Shown here: positions 27,903 through 36,236 of the stretch, in pieces
Numbering within the stretch: the stretch's first letter is position 1
Layout of the letters: the number at the start of each line of letters is the position of its first letter
Source: CBDCVD01 sp965224015
GTDB taxonomy: Bacteria; Pseudomonadota; Alphaproteobacteria; Rhizobiales; CBDCVD01
Reading direction: 5' to 3'
DNA: 64,000 nt
Assembly (NCBI GenBank): GCA_965224015.1
Contig: OZ245032.1
Location: 1,178,001-1,242,000 of the forward strand
Made by a program: the position numbers and the translations under genes
Notes under the pieces: generated by a model
What the model was told of the DNA's origin: nothing
The model's input: the letters and a program-made list of their open reading frames with translations, nothing else
The model's database searches: none

Positions 27903-28045
27903 TTATAGCAAAAAGCGTTTAATGGGATTGATGGGCACTCCCGTATTCTTCTCGCATTTTGCTATAGATTTAGAGGGCGATCAGCTTTATGGGTTTCGCT
28001 TATACCCCGGGCAAATTGGGCACAGCGAAGCGCATGCTGATCTGA
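27903..28045. repeat. dispersed repeat family A, copy 1
   Basis: Starts TTATAGCAAAAAGCG, returns with CGCATTTTGCTATAG after about 60 bp to form a stem, then continues with AGGGCGATCAGCTTTATG and ends at GCATGCTGATCTG. The same order of blocks occurs at 38026 and 42137. Confidence 0.82.
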
Positions 28046-28705
28046 TATAAGCGCCATCGTATCTCTTCCTTACCATCTTGCCAGGCCAACCTTGGAAAGG
28101 ATAAAGACTGGCAAACTTAAAATCCTTCTGAGCGTGTCGTTGCAGCGAAGAGTACGCATCTTAAAAGCGAACTCACCTGAAGCAACTCTCCTTATACGAG
28201 AACGCCGCTCTGTAACGCCGACGGATATCCACACCTGTTCAAAAAAAAGAAACAGAGCCGACCGGCGCACTTGCTACGCATTTGCGCGGGGTTTGGCCTT
28301 TACATGATTTTGTGGTCCTGCGATTTGATTGTGAGCGCGCGAATTTGTCTTTTCCGAGAGAGGCGAATCAGCCATTTTCCGAAACGTTGTTCAGTTCTGA
28401 TGCCCGTTGCGAACGTCGCGCGTATTTCGGCGATAGCCACAACATTTAGGGGGATGTTAACCATTTGTCCGCTATATCTTGTTGCAGCGGTGAGGAACAT
28501 CACTTAAAGTATAAGGCGTGTAGGGCTTAAGGTGCAGATTGCCGAACAATCACATTTGGCACCTCCAAGCGTAATCGATACCGATCACGAAAATGGCCTG
28601 TTTTCGTACCCTTTAGTGTTGCCTTAGAGGCGTGTTACCTGTCGCTGATCTCGTGTGGCGATGCCGCTCTTGTTGTGCCTTCATCATCGCATCTGAAGGT
28701 ACACA

Positions 28706-28749
28706 AATGACCTAATGACCTAATGACCTAATGACCTAGTAACCTAATA
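28706..28749. repeat. 8-bp tandem repeat
   Basis: Five units of about 8 bp of the form TGACCTAA, the last ones slightly diverged, about 75 bp upstream of the nrdJ start. Confidence 0.85.
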
Positions 28750-28824
28750 TCCGCTCGCCTCAGGCGCGGGTGCAATTGAAAAACCGCCTGCAATCAGCCG
28801 GCGCATGAAAAAGAGGACTACCCC

Positions 28825-31800
28825 ATGCGCATTGCGCGTCGCTATACGCAAGCCCGTCGCTCCCCCTATCACAGCCTTGCCTTTCGCACGGCCACCAGCG
28901 AAATCCGCAACCCTGACGGCTCCCTCGTATTTCGTTTGGCGGATTTCCAGGTACCCGAAACCTGGTCCCAGGTCGCCAGTGATATTCTGGCTCAGAAATA
29001 TTTTCGCAAGGCCGGCGTTGCCGCCTGTCTCAAGCGCGTTGAAGAAAACGATATTCCCTCGTGGCTATGGCGCTCGGTCCCCGACGAGCAGGCGCTCGCC
29101 AAACTCCCCGAGGAGCAGCGCTACACGTCGGAGACCGACGCGCGCCAGGTCTTTGACCGTCTCGCCGGTACCTGGACCTACTGGGGTTGGAAAGGGGGAT
29201 ATTTTGATACCGAGGAAGACGCCTGCGCCTTTTATGATGAGCTGCGCTACATGCTCGCCACCCAAAAGGCGGCTCCCAACAGCCCCCAATGGTTCAATAC
29301 CGGACTGCACTGGGCCTATGGAATCGACGGCGCCAGCCAGGGGCATTATTATAGCGATTTTCAAACCGGTAAGGTCAAACGTTCCGACAGTTCCTACAAA
29401 TATCCCCAGCCCCATGCCTGTTTCATCCAGTCTATTGATGACGACCTGGTCAACGAGGGGGGCATTATGGACCAGTGGGTGCGCGAGGCGCGGCTTTTCA
29501 AGTTCGGCTCCGGCACGGGAACAAATTTCTCCAACCTGCGTAGCGAGGGCGAGGCGCTCTCCAGCGGCGGTAAGTCCTCAGGCCTCATGTCGTTTCTCAA
29601 AATCGGTGATCGAGCCGCCGGTGCCATCAAGTCAGGCGGCACCACACGACGCGCGGCCAAGATGGTGATCGTCGATATTGATCACCCGGACATAGAGAGC
29701 TTTATTACATGGAAAGAGCGTGAAGAACAAAAGGTTGCCGCTCTGGTCACGGGATCAAGGGTTTGCGAAAGGCATCTAAAGGCCGTCCTTAAGGCCTGCG
29801 TGAACTGCCAGGGCTCTGGCGATGATTGTTTTGACCCGGGAAAAAATACAGCCCTACACCGAGAGGTGCGCGCAGCTAAGCTGAACGGCGTGCCGGAAAA
29901 CGCCATTCAACGCATCATCCAATACGCCAGGCAAGGCTACACCGCTATCGACTTTCCCACCTTCAATACCGACTGGGACAGCGAGGCTTACCTGACCGTA
30001 TCAGGACAGAATTCCAACAATTCGGTGCGTGTCAGCGATGATTTTCTCAACGCCGTTCAGAACGACGGTGACTGGCATCTTGTCGCGCGCACAACGGGCG
30101 AGACGGTCAAGACCTTAAAGGCACGTGATTTGTGGGAGATGATCGGACAAGCCGCCTGGAATTCTGCTGATCCGGGTATCCAGTATCACACCACCATCAA
30201 TGACTGGCACACATGCGCCAAATCCGGCCCCATCAATGGCTCGAACCCGTGTTCCGAGTATATGTTTCTCGACAATACCGCATGCAACCTTGCCTCCCTG
30301 AACCTGATGGCCTTTGCCGATCAAACCGATACGGGCAACGCCTTTGACACACGCGCTTTTGAACATGCGGTCAGGCTGTGGACAATCGTGCTGGAAATTT
30401 CCGTGCTGATGGCCCAGTTTCCCTCCCAGGAGATCGCTCGCCGTTCGTACCGTTACCGCACCCTCGGGCTTGGCTTTGCCAATATCGGCGGCTTGTTGAT
30501 GGCCTCGGGAATAGCCTATGACAGTAAGGCTGGACGAGCCATGTGCGGCGCCATCACCGCCCTCATGACCGGCCAGGCCTATGCCACCTCGGCAGAGATG
30601 GCGCGCGAACTCGGTGCCTTTCCCGGCTACAAAAAGAACGCCAAAACCATGTTGCGGGTCATCCGCAATCATCGCCGCGCCGCTCTTGGCGAAACACAAG
30701 GGTATGAGCGCCTACACACCAACCCCCTGCCCCTAGACAGCGCTAACTGCCCTGATGGCAAACTTGTCAAACGCGCACGCAAGGCCTGGGATGCCGCCCT
30801 TGATCTTGGACGGGCCTATGGTTTTCGCAACGCGCAAACAACGGTCATTGCCCCTACAGGCACCATCGGTCTGGTGATGGACTGCGACACCACCGGTATT
30901 GAACCGGACTTTGCTCTTGTTAAGTTCAAGAGCCTTGCCGGTGGCGGTTATTTCAAGATCATCAACCGCACGGTTCCGCAGGCGTTGCGTGCTCTTGGCT
31001 ACGCGGACGATAAAATTGATGCCATTGTCGCCTATGCCCTGGGCACGGGCACCCTCGCTGATGCGCCCGGGGTCAATCATGACCTGTTGCGGCAAAAGGG
31101 CTTTACCGACACCGAGCTTAAGATCGTTGAGGAGGCGCTGGCGGGCGCGTTTGATATTACGTTTGTCTTTAACAAATGGACGCTGGGCGAGGCCTTTTGC
31201 ACAAAAGTTCTGGGCATTACGGCAGAAGAACTTAATACCCCGAGCTTTAGCATTCTGAGGCATTTGGGCTTTTCGCAAGACGATATTGAGGCGGCCAATA
31301 TTTATTGCGCCGGCGCCATGACCCTGGAGGGTGCGCCGCATCTTAAGGACAAACATCTCTTCGTATTTGACTGCGCCTCGGCATGCGGACGTATCGGCAC
31401 CCGCTCCCTGTCGGTGGAGAGCCATATTCGCATGATGGCCGCCGCTCAACCCTTTATCAGCGGCGCCATTTCCAAGACCATCAACATGCCTGCAAGCGCA
31501 AGCGTCGAGGCGTGCAAGGACGCCTATAGGCTCTCCTGGACCCTGGGACTAAAGGCCACAGCGCTTTATCGCGACAGCTCCAAACTGTCTCAACCTTTGA
31601 ACGCGCAATTACTGGCCGGTGATGACGATATGATCGACGACCTGTCCGCCGCACAACCGGCGCAGCAACGCGCCGCTGCTGTTGCGGAGCGGCTGGTGGA
31701 GCGCGTTGTCAAACATGTCCAGACCCGTGAGCGTGAGCGCATGCCCGACAGGCGCAAGGGCTATACCCAAAAGGCTACCGTTGGCGGCCACAAGGTTTAC

Positions 31801-32568
31801 CTGCGTACCGGCGAATACGAGGATGGACGTATCGGCGAGATCTTTATCGATATGCACAAGGAAGGTGCCGCATTTCGCTCGCTGATGAACAACTTCGCTA
31901 TCGCGGTTTCCCTTGGCTTGCAGTATGGGGTGCCCCTTGAGGAATATGTCGATGCCTTTACCTTCACCCGGTTTGAGCCGGCCGGACTGGTCCAGGGCAA
32001 TGAGACCATCAAGAATGCCACCTCCATTCTTGACTATATCTTCAGGGAATTGGCCATCTCCTATCTTGGACGCCACGACTTGGCCCATATTGACCCCGGT
32101 GATATTGGCGCGACCACAATCGGCTCCGGAGTCGCCGGTGACAAGCCCCGGGCCAAGGGTGTACCGGCGGAACAACTGGTCTCCAAGGGACTTACGCGTG
32201 GCCGCGTCAAGGACAAGACTTTGATGATCGTTGGCGGTACGACGGGGACCGGCGCAACAGAAGATAGCAACCCGGCCCATAGACTGCAGGCCCATGCGCG
32301 CGTGTCCTTGGGTAGCACAACGGCTCTGCAACAGGCGGAAGCGGAACCGGAACTTGGAGAGGCGGAAATTGATGCGAGCCCGCACAACAAGGCCAGTCCC
32401 GAGCCTGCGGCAAAGTCCAACCAAGATTGCAAAACCGAGCAAATCGCTTTGGCGCGCATGAAAGGCTATGAGGGCGAGTCGTGTCAGGAGTGCGGCAACT
32501 TTACCATGGTGCGCAACGGAACCTGCCTGAAATGTGACACCTGCGGCTGCACAAGCGGTTGCAGTTGA
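28825..32568 (+). CDS. nrdJ: adenosylcobalamin-dependent (class II) ribonucleotide reductase
   Basis: NrdJ reduces ribonucleotides to deoxyribonucleotides using adenosylcobalamin to form the thiyl radical, independently of oxygen. At 1247 residues it is the long proteobacterial form. Visible features are PNSPQWFNTG, FKFGSGTGTNFSNLR, SGGTTRRAAKMVI, NPCSEYMFLDNTACNLASLN with an active-site cysteine, APTGTIGLVMDCDTTGIEPDFALVK in two blocks, and a C-terminal cysteine-rich zinc-ribbon tail (CQECGNFTM, CLKCDTCGCTSGC). An AGAGGACTACCCC purine-rich site precedes the ATG at 28825. No class I nrdAB is in the window. With the riboswitch-controlled btuB it implies a need for B12. Confidence 0.97.
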   Translation: MRIARRYTQARRSPYHSLAFRTATSEIRNPDGSLVFRLADFQVPETWSQVASDILAQKYFRKAGVAACLKRVEENDIPSWLWRSVPDEQALAKLPEEQRYTSETDARQVFDRLAGTWTYWGWKGGYFDTEEDACAFYDELRYMLATQKAAPNSPQWFNTGLHWAYGIDGASQGHYYSDFQTGKVKRSDSSYKYPQPHACFIQSIDDDLVNEGGIMDQWVREARLFKFGSGTGTNFSNLRSEGEALSSGGKSSGLMSFLKIGDRAAGAIKSGGTTRRAAKMVIVDIDHPDIESFITWKEREEQKVAALVTGSRVCERHLKAVLKACVNCQGSGDDCFDPGKNTALHREVRAAKLNGVPENAIQRIIQYARQGYTAIDFPTFNTDWDSEAYLTVSGQNSNNSVRVSDDFLNAVQNDGDWHLVARTTGETVKTLKARDLWEMIGQAAWNSADPGIQYHTTINDWHTCAKSGPINGSNPCSEYMFLDNTACNLASLNLMAFADQTDTGNAFDTRAFEHAVRLWTIVLEISVLMAQFPSQEIARRSYRYRTLGLGFANIGGLLMASGIAYDSKAGRAMCGAITALMTGQAYATSAEMARELGAFPGYKKNAKTMLRVIRNHRRAALGETQGYERLHTNPLPLDSANCPDGKLVKRARKAWDAALDLGRAYGFRNAQTTVIAPTGTIGLVMDCDTTGIEPDFALVKFKSLAGGGYFKIINRTVPQALRALGYADDKIDAIVAYALGTGTLADAPGVNHDLLRQKGFTDTELKIVEEALAGAFDITFVFNKWTLGEAFCTKVLGITAEELNTPSFSILRHLGFSQDDIEAANIYCAGAMTLEGAPHLKDKHLFVFDCASACGRIGTRSLSVESHIRMMAAAQPFISGAISKTINMPASASVEACKDAYRLSWTLGLKATALYRDSSKLSQPLNAQLLAGDDDMIDDLSAAQPAQQRAAAVAERLVERVVKHVQTRERERMPDRRKGYTQKATVGGHKVYLRTGEYEDGRIGEIFIDMHKEGAAFRSLMNNFAIAVSLGLQYGVPLEEYVDAFTFTRFEPAGLVQGNETIKNATSILDYIFRELAISYLGRHDLAHIDPGDIGATTIGSGVAGDKPRAKGVPAEQLVSKGLTRGRVKDKTLMIVGGTTGTGATEDSNPAHRLQAHARVSLGSTTALQQAEAEPELGEAEIDASPHNKASPEPAAKSNQDCKTEQIALARMKGYEGESCQECGNFTMVRNGTCLKCDTCGCTSGCS

Positions 32569-32585
32569 TCCCTGGCCGCGATGCG

Positions 32586-32639
32586 GTGTCATCAAGGCCA
32601 TACACCAGTCGGCATGTATATGGCCAATGCCGCTGGTAT
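32586..32639. repeat. family B repeat, half copy
   Basis: GTCATCAAGGCCATACACCAGTC...CCGCTGGTAT, one half of a family-B element, lies 18 bp behind the nrdJ stop and before the convergent sixA-like gene. Confidence 0.75.
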
Positions 32640-32650
32640 AAGTGTTCAAC

Positions 32651-33193
32651 TCAGCGCATATCACTATAACTGCCCGTTTCGGCAAGATCCCGCGGACGCA
32701 AAAAAGCGTGCAGCGTTCCCGTCCCCGCGGAGACACCGCCAAAATCCGGCGCATCAAATGTAATCACGCTCAGCCCGGCGGTTGGATATTTTTCTCTCAT
32801 GGCTTCAAGACCGCTGGCGGTTCCCGTTCCACACAAGGCAACGGCAAGCGCCTGCACGCTCGGGTTATGGCCGACAATCATAAGACTGTCGCAAACACCT
32901 GCATGGGCGTGCACCGCCTCAAGATAGGTCTGAGGGCTCGCGTGATAAATATTATGGTTGACGCGGAGAACCAAATCATGTGCAAACATGGGAAGCATTA
33001 ACGATATAGTCTCGCGCGTACGCTGTGCCGATGAGACCAAAATACGCTCCGGGGCCCAGTTTTGCGCAACCATCTGGCGCGCCACGGCAGGGGCCGTCAG
33101 ACGGCCGCGGCTATTTAGCGGGCGGTCATGATCGGACAAATCCGATTGGCTCCACGATGATTTTGCGTGACGAAGGAGAAAAAGTGTAAGCAT
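32651..33193 (-). CDS. SixA-type phosphohistidine phosphatase (histidine phosphatase superfamily)
   Basis: A 180-residue branch-1 histidine phosphatase. It has the catalytic LLRHAKSSW (RHG-type motif with the nucleophilic histidine near residue 9), VSSAQRTRETI with the conserved arginine, and the second histidine in MIVGHNPSVQ. SixA proteins dephosphorylate HPt domains or the Npr/PTS-Ntr system; the target here is unknown. A family-B repeat starts 4-6 bp upstream of the ATG at 33193, so its leader is replaced by repeat sequence, as at thyA. Confidence 0.9.
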   Translation of the reverse strand: MLTLFLLRHAKSSWSQSDLSDHDRPLNSRGRLTAPAVARQMVAQNWAPERILVSSAQRTRETISLMLPMFAHDLVLRVNHNIYHASPQTYLEAVHAHAGVCDSLMIVGHNPSVQALAVALCGTGTASGLEAMREKYPTAGLSVITFDAPDFGGVSAGTGTLHAFLRPRDLAETGSYSDMR

Positions 33194-33196
33194 ATC

Positions 33197-33302
33197 TTAT
33201 ACCAAGGGTCTTTAACAATGACTCATGGATTGGCGTCAAAGAGGTGTGTTATCAAGGCAGTACACCAGTCAGCGTGTCTATAAAGCCCATACCGCTGGTA
33301 TT
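33197..33302. repeat. dispersed repeat family B, copy 3, abutting the sixA-like gene
   Basis: ATACCAAGGGTC...CCGCTGGTATT, with the internal blocks ATGACTCATG, GTGTTATCAAGGCAGTACACC and AGCGTGTCTATAAAGCC. Full length. Confidence 0.88.
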
Positions 33303-33427
33303 ACCAGTACACGAATCAGTCATCTTTGCATAGACTGTAAGGGCCCTTGAAACAGATTTTGACCAGAGCCTATGACTTTGGAATATGTGTGGTTCAGCGT
33401 CGTGGAAGTCTCCGGTCGGTTGCGCTG

Positions 33428-33482
33428 GTGTTTTGCGTTTGGTGTTTTGCGTTTGGTGTTTTGCGTTTGGTGTTTTGCGTTT
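33428..33482. repeat. 14-bp tandem repeat, about four units
   Basis: Unit GGTGTTTTGCGTTT, repeated almost perfectly four times, about 100 bp upstream of the FAD oxidoreductase gene. Confidence 0.9.
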
Positions 33483-33581
33483 AACGAGGGAACGATTGCG
33501 CAGACCCTGAAATGGCTGCGGGTCGCAAAATGCAGTTACCCCCATGCCCGTCACGGGGGACCTTAAGCGGCAGGACGACAC

Positions 33582-34898
33582 ATGGATGCTCAACACGCAA
33601 CTCGCGATAATTTTTACACTTCGACCCTGTCCGATTGGCCGGAGTGGGAGGCACTGACCCGTGATATTGAGGCCGATGTTTGTGTGATCGGCGGCGGCCT
33701 TGCAGGCGTGACGGTTGCGCGCGAACTGGCTGGCCACGGGGTATCGACGGTGCTGCTTGAGGCTGAGAGCATCGCCTCGCAAGCCTCAGGCTGCAATGGC
33801 GGATTTATCTCCGCAGGATACGCAGCAACGATCGACGAGTTGGAGCGTCGCGTTGGACGTGCGGACGCCCAGACGCTTTGGGCCCTCTCGGGCGATGGTG
33901 TGCGCTATGTGCATGAAGCCATTGACACGCTTGAGGTGCAAAGCCTTGTGTGCGGACGCGGTTGGCTCAAGGTCTGGCGCGTGAACGACGCGGAGGCGGT
34001 TCTTCGCCACGCCGACCTGATGAACAGCCACTACGATGCTGACTATTCCGTGTGGGAAAAGCTCAAGGTACGCGAACATCTGCGCACGGACCGCTATTTT
34101 CACGGGCTTTACGACCGTAGCGCCTTTCACATTAATCCTCTACGTTATGCGCTTGCCCTCGCCCACAGTGCCTGGCGTCGAGGCGCGGACGTTTACGAAC
34201 ACAGCAAAGCCCTTGCCATTCATCGTGACGCGCACGGCTGGCAGGTGGATACCGCCCAGGGGCGGGTTCAGTGCGCCCATGTGGTTTTGTGCACAAGCGC
34301 CACGCGGTCGGGTCTGTATCGCCCGCTAGAGCGCGCCATTGTGCCGGTTGCCACCTATGTGATTGCTTCCGAGATCATGACCGAAAAGCTGACCCAGGCC
34401 ATTCGCTTCAAGGGGTGCGTTGCTGACACGCGGCGTGCGGGAGACTATTTCAGGCTGTTTCCGGAAGGGGTGCATAATCGCCTCTTGTGGGGTGGGCGCA
34501 TTTCCACCCAGACAGACGTGCCGGACGATCTGCCGACGCTGTTGAGCAAGGATATTCAGACGATTTTCCCCCAGTTGGGCTATTTCCAGATTGACCATGC
34601 CTGGGCCGGACTCATGGGTTATGCGATGCACAAAATGCCTATTATCGGTGAAATGGAGCCTGGTCTTTGGGCCGCAACGGCATTTGGAGGCCACGGTCTC
34701 AACACAACCGCAATGGCGGGGACGGTGATTGCCTCGGCGATTGCCGAGGGCGATGATCGGTGGCGCTTGTTTTCACCGTTTGCGGCGCGCTGGGGCGGCG
34801 GCGCCCTGGGGCGTCTAGCCACCCAGGCGACCTATTGGTACATGCAATTGCAGGACAGGCGAGACGAGCGCCACGCCTCCAAGGCGGTCGGTGGGTAG
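33582..34898 (+). CDS. FAD-dependent oxidoreductase (DAO family, PuuB-like)
   Basis: A 438-residue D-amino-acid-oxidase-type flavoprotein with the Rossmann motif VCVIGGGLAGVTVA (about 27-40), LLEAESIASQASGCNGGFIS, and the C-terminal FAD-binding AFGGHGLNTTAMAGTVIA. The arrangement resembles gamma-glutamylputrescine oxidase and related amine or imino-acid oxidases. The substrate cannot be assigned because no puu or transport genes are adjacent. The gene is monocistronic and converges with the lectin-like gene. Confidence 0.88.
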   Translation: MDAQHATRDNFYTSTLSDWPEWEALTRDIEADVCVIGGGLAGVTVARELAGHGVSTVLLEAESIASQASGCNGGFISAGYAATIDELERRVGRADAQTLWALSGDGVRYVHEAIDTLEVQSLVCGRGWLKVWRVNDAEAVLRHADLMNSHYDADYSVWEKLKVREHLRTDRYFHGLYDRSAFHINPLRYALALAHSAWRRGADVYEHSKALAIHRDAHGWQVDTAQGRVQCAHVVLCTSATRSGLYRPLERAIVPVATYVIASEIMTEKLTQAIRFKGCVADTRRAGDYFRLFPEGVHNRLLWGGRISTQTDVPDDLPTLLSKDIQTIFPQLGYFQIDHAWAGLMGYAMHKMPIIGEMEPGLWAATAFGGHGLNTTAMAGTVIASAIAEGDDRWRLFSPFAARWGGGALGRLATQATYWYMQLQDRRDERHASKAVGG

Positions 34899-34963
34899 GC
34901 TGAACGGCTGCAAACTTCCATTTACGACCTGGCCAGCCCGTTAATAGCTAAGCCCAGCTTCCT

Positions 34964-34998
34964 GCTCTGCCTGCGAAGGTTCCTACTGCAGGCAGAGC
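34964..34998. terminator. inverted repeat between convergent genes, possible bidirectional terminator
   Basis: Perfect 11-bp arms GCTCTGCCTGC and GCAGGCAGAGC around a 13-nt loop, midway between the stops of the FAD oxidoreductase and lectin-like genes. There is no long T-run. Confidence 0.5.
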
Positions 34999-35005
34999 GC
35001 TATTC

Positions 35006-35728
35006 CTAATTCCAGCGCTTGAGGAGCTGGAACAGCTGATCTGGCGTGAGATCGGAATATTCGTACTTGCCTTCATTCGGATCAAGAACACGAAGGTCGA
35101 AATCATCTCCGTGGCGGTTCATGGGGCGGTAGGGATCCACAGGAAACAGATCTTCCACAACGGCTTCTCCTTCCCACCCATAGGTCGGGCGTTCGTGCCA
35201 ACGCTGATTGGCGCGTGCGTGGCAGGGCCAGGCGATTACATTGCGGCCCCGCCCGTGGGTGCCGATGCGGCTGGACTGGTCGACATCAAGGCATAACCGT
35301 TGCCCGCCAGCGCGGCTTCGTAGCAAGCCACGTCGCGTAAACCGCCAGCGCTGATTGGCACGCCCGTAACAATCGGGCCGGGCGATCACATTGTACCCGC
35401 TTGCACCAATGCGCGTGTCCGGATCAATGTCAAGGCAATAAGCGTTTTGGTGGAGACTTACGAGAACCCGCCGACGTTCTATGATCCAGCGCTGATTGGC
35501 GCGCCCATGACAGTCGGGCCAGACGATAACATTGCGCCCGAAACCATTCCATCCCGCCCGGGATTGCTCATCAACATCAAGGCAACCGCTGCCGGTTTCA
35601 GACTGAAGGAGCGTATCAACTCTGGCCGCACTCATGGTTGTGAAAGCTGCATTGAAAAGCGCCGCCATCCCCAAGGGCAGGATTAGCCGTGCCACGATCG
35701 GATTTTGCATTTGCATCATTTTCCACAT
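35006..35728 (-). CDS. secreted ricin-type (beta-trefoil) lectin-like protein
   Basis: A 240-residue protein with an N-terminal signal-like segment (about 10-35) and three tandem repeats of about 45 residues. Each has CLDVD or CLDID near its start and NQRW at its end. NQRW fits the QxW motif of ricin B-type beta-trefoil domains. It probably binds a carbohydrate outside the cytoplasm. The C-terminal 60 residues are acidic, with no recognised domain. No enzyme domain is attached, which is unusual because bacterial ricin domains are mostly appended to toxins or glycosidases. Confidence 0.75.
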   Translation of the reverse strand: MWKMMQMQNPIVARLILPLGMAALFNAAFTTMSAARVDTLLQSETGSGCLDVDEQSRAGWNGFGRNVIVWPDCHGRANQRWIIERRRVLVSLHQNAYCLDIDPDTRIGASGYNVIARPDCYGRANQRWRFTRRGLLRSRAGGQRLCLDVDQSSRIGTHGRGRNVIAWPCHARANQRWHERPTYGWEGEAVVEDLFPVDPYRPMNRHGDDFDLRVLDPNEGKYEYSDLTPDQLFQLLKRWN

Positions 35729-35987
35729 GATTTCATCTCCTTGTCCTTTTAGTGCACACCCACATGCACTAACCCCGTCTTGTGCAATTTGTGTTAGATC
35801 CGCATGGGGTTAGCTGTACCCATTTTGCCAGGGGTATTGCTATGGTGATCCCCTCGACAATGTCACTAACAATAATCCAAGGCCCCTGAACGCAAACTGA
35901 AGCGCGTTTGCAGGTTATATTCAGAATACGGGAGACACCACGCGCCTGATCGCACGCACACGCCAATTTCGCGAAAACGGAGAATTT

Positions 35988-36090
35988 ATACCAGCGGTAT
36001 TGGCTTTATAGACACGCCGACTGGTGTACGGCCTTGATAACATACTTACTTGACGCTAAGCCATGAGTCATTGTTAAAGACCCTTGGTAT
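35988..36090. repeat. dispersed repeat family B, copy 4
   Basis: ATACCAGCGGTATTGGCTTT to CCCTTGGTAT, with all internal blocks, in the same orientation as the copy at 16815. Confidence 0.88.
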
Positions 36091-36193
36091 TATAACAGCG
36101 GTATGGGCTTTTGTACCCGCTGCCTTTTTGCGCATATCTATTAGGGCGTGTTATCACCAGCCGGCGTGTCCATAAAGCCAATGCCGCTGGTAT
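36091..36193. repeat. family B variant with two left-type ends
   Basis: ATAACAGCGGTATGGGCTTTT on the left and, inverted, AAAGCCAATGCCGCTGGTAT on the right. The two ends are inverted copies of the same B end, so this variant has true terminal inverted repeats of about 20 bp. It directly abuts copy 4. Confidence 0.8.
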
Positions 36194-36236
36194 CAGGTTG
36201 CAAGCGTTGCGCAAAGCTCCCTGGTACGATTGCCTT

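Larger units (their letters stand above)
27683..28824. other. long intergenic region upstream of nrdJ
   Basis: About 1.1 kb without a recognised gene. It holds a family-A element (27903-28045) and a short tandem repeat (28706-28749). A B12 riboswitch core was looked for upstream of nrdJ and not found. Confidence 0.45.
35729..36236. other. intergenic region with two family-B elements
   Basis: Holds an A-type right end near 35784-35822 (TTAGATCCGCATGGGGTTAG), a full B copy (35988-36090) and an adjacent B variant (36091-36193). No gene is recognised. Confidence 0.5.

Noticed and set aside
27683..28824. Possible B12 riboswitch upstream of nrdJ
   Set aside because: The conserved GCTGCCCCCGCAACTGT core and its flanks, present upstream of btuB, are not found here.
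28805..29668. Second long frame overlapping the start of nrdJ
   Set aside because: Proline/serine/arginine-rich shadow frame of the GC-rich nrdJ gene, with no family motif.
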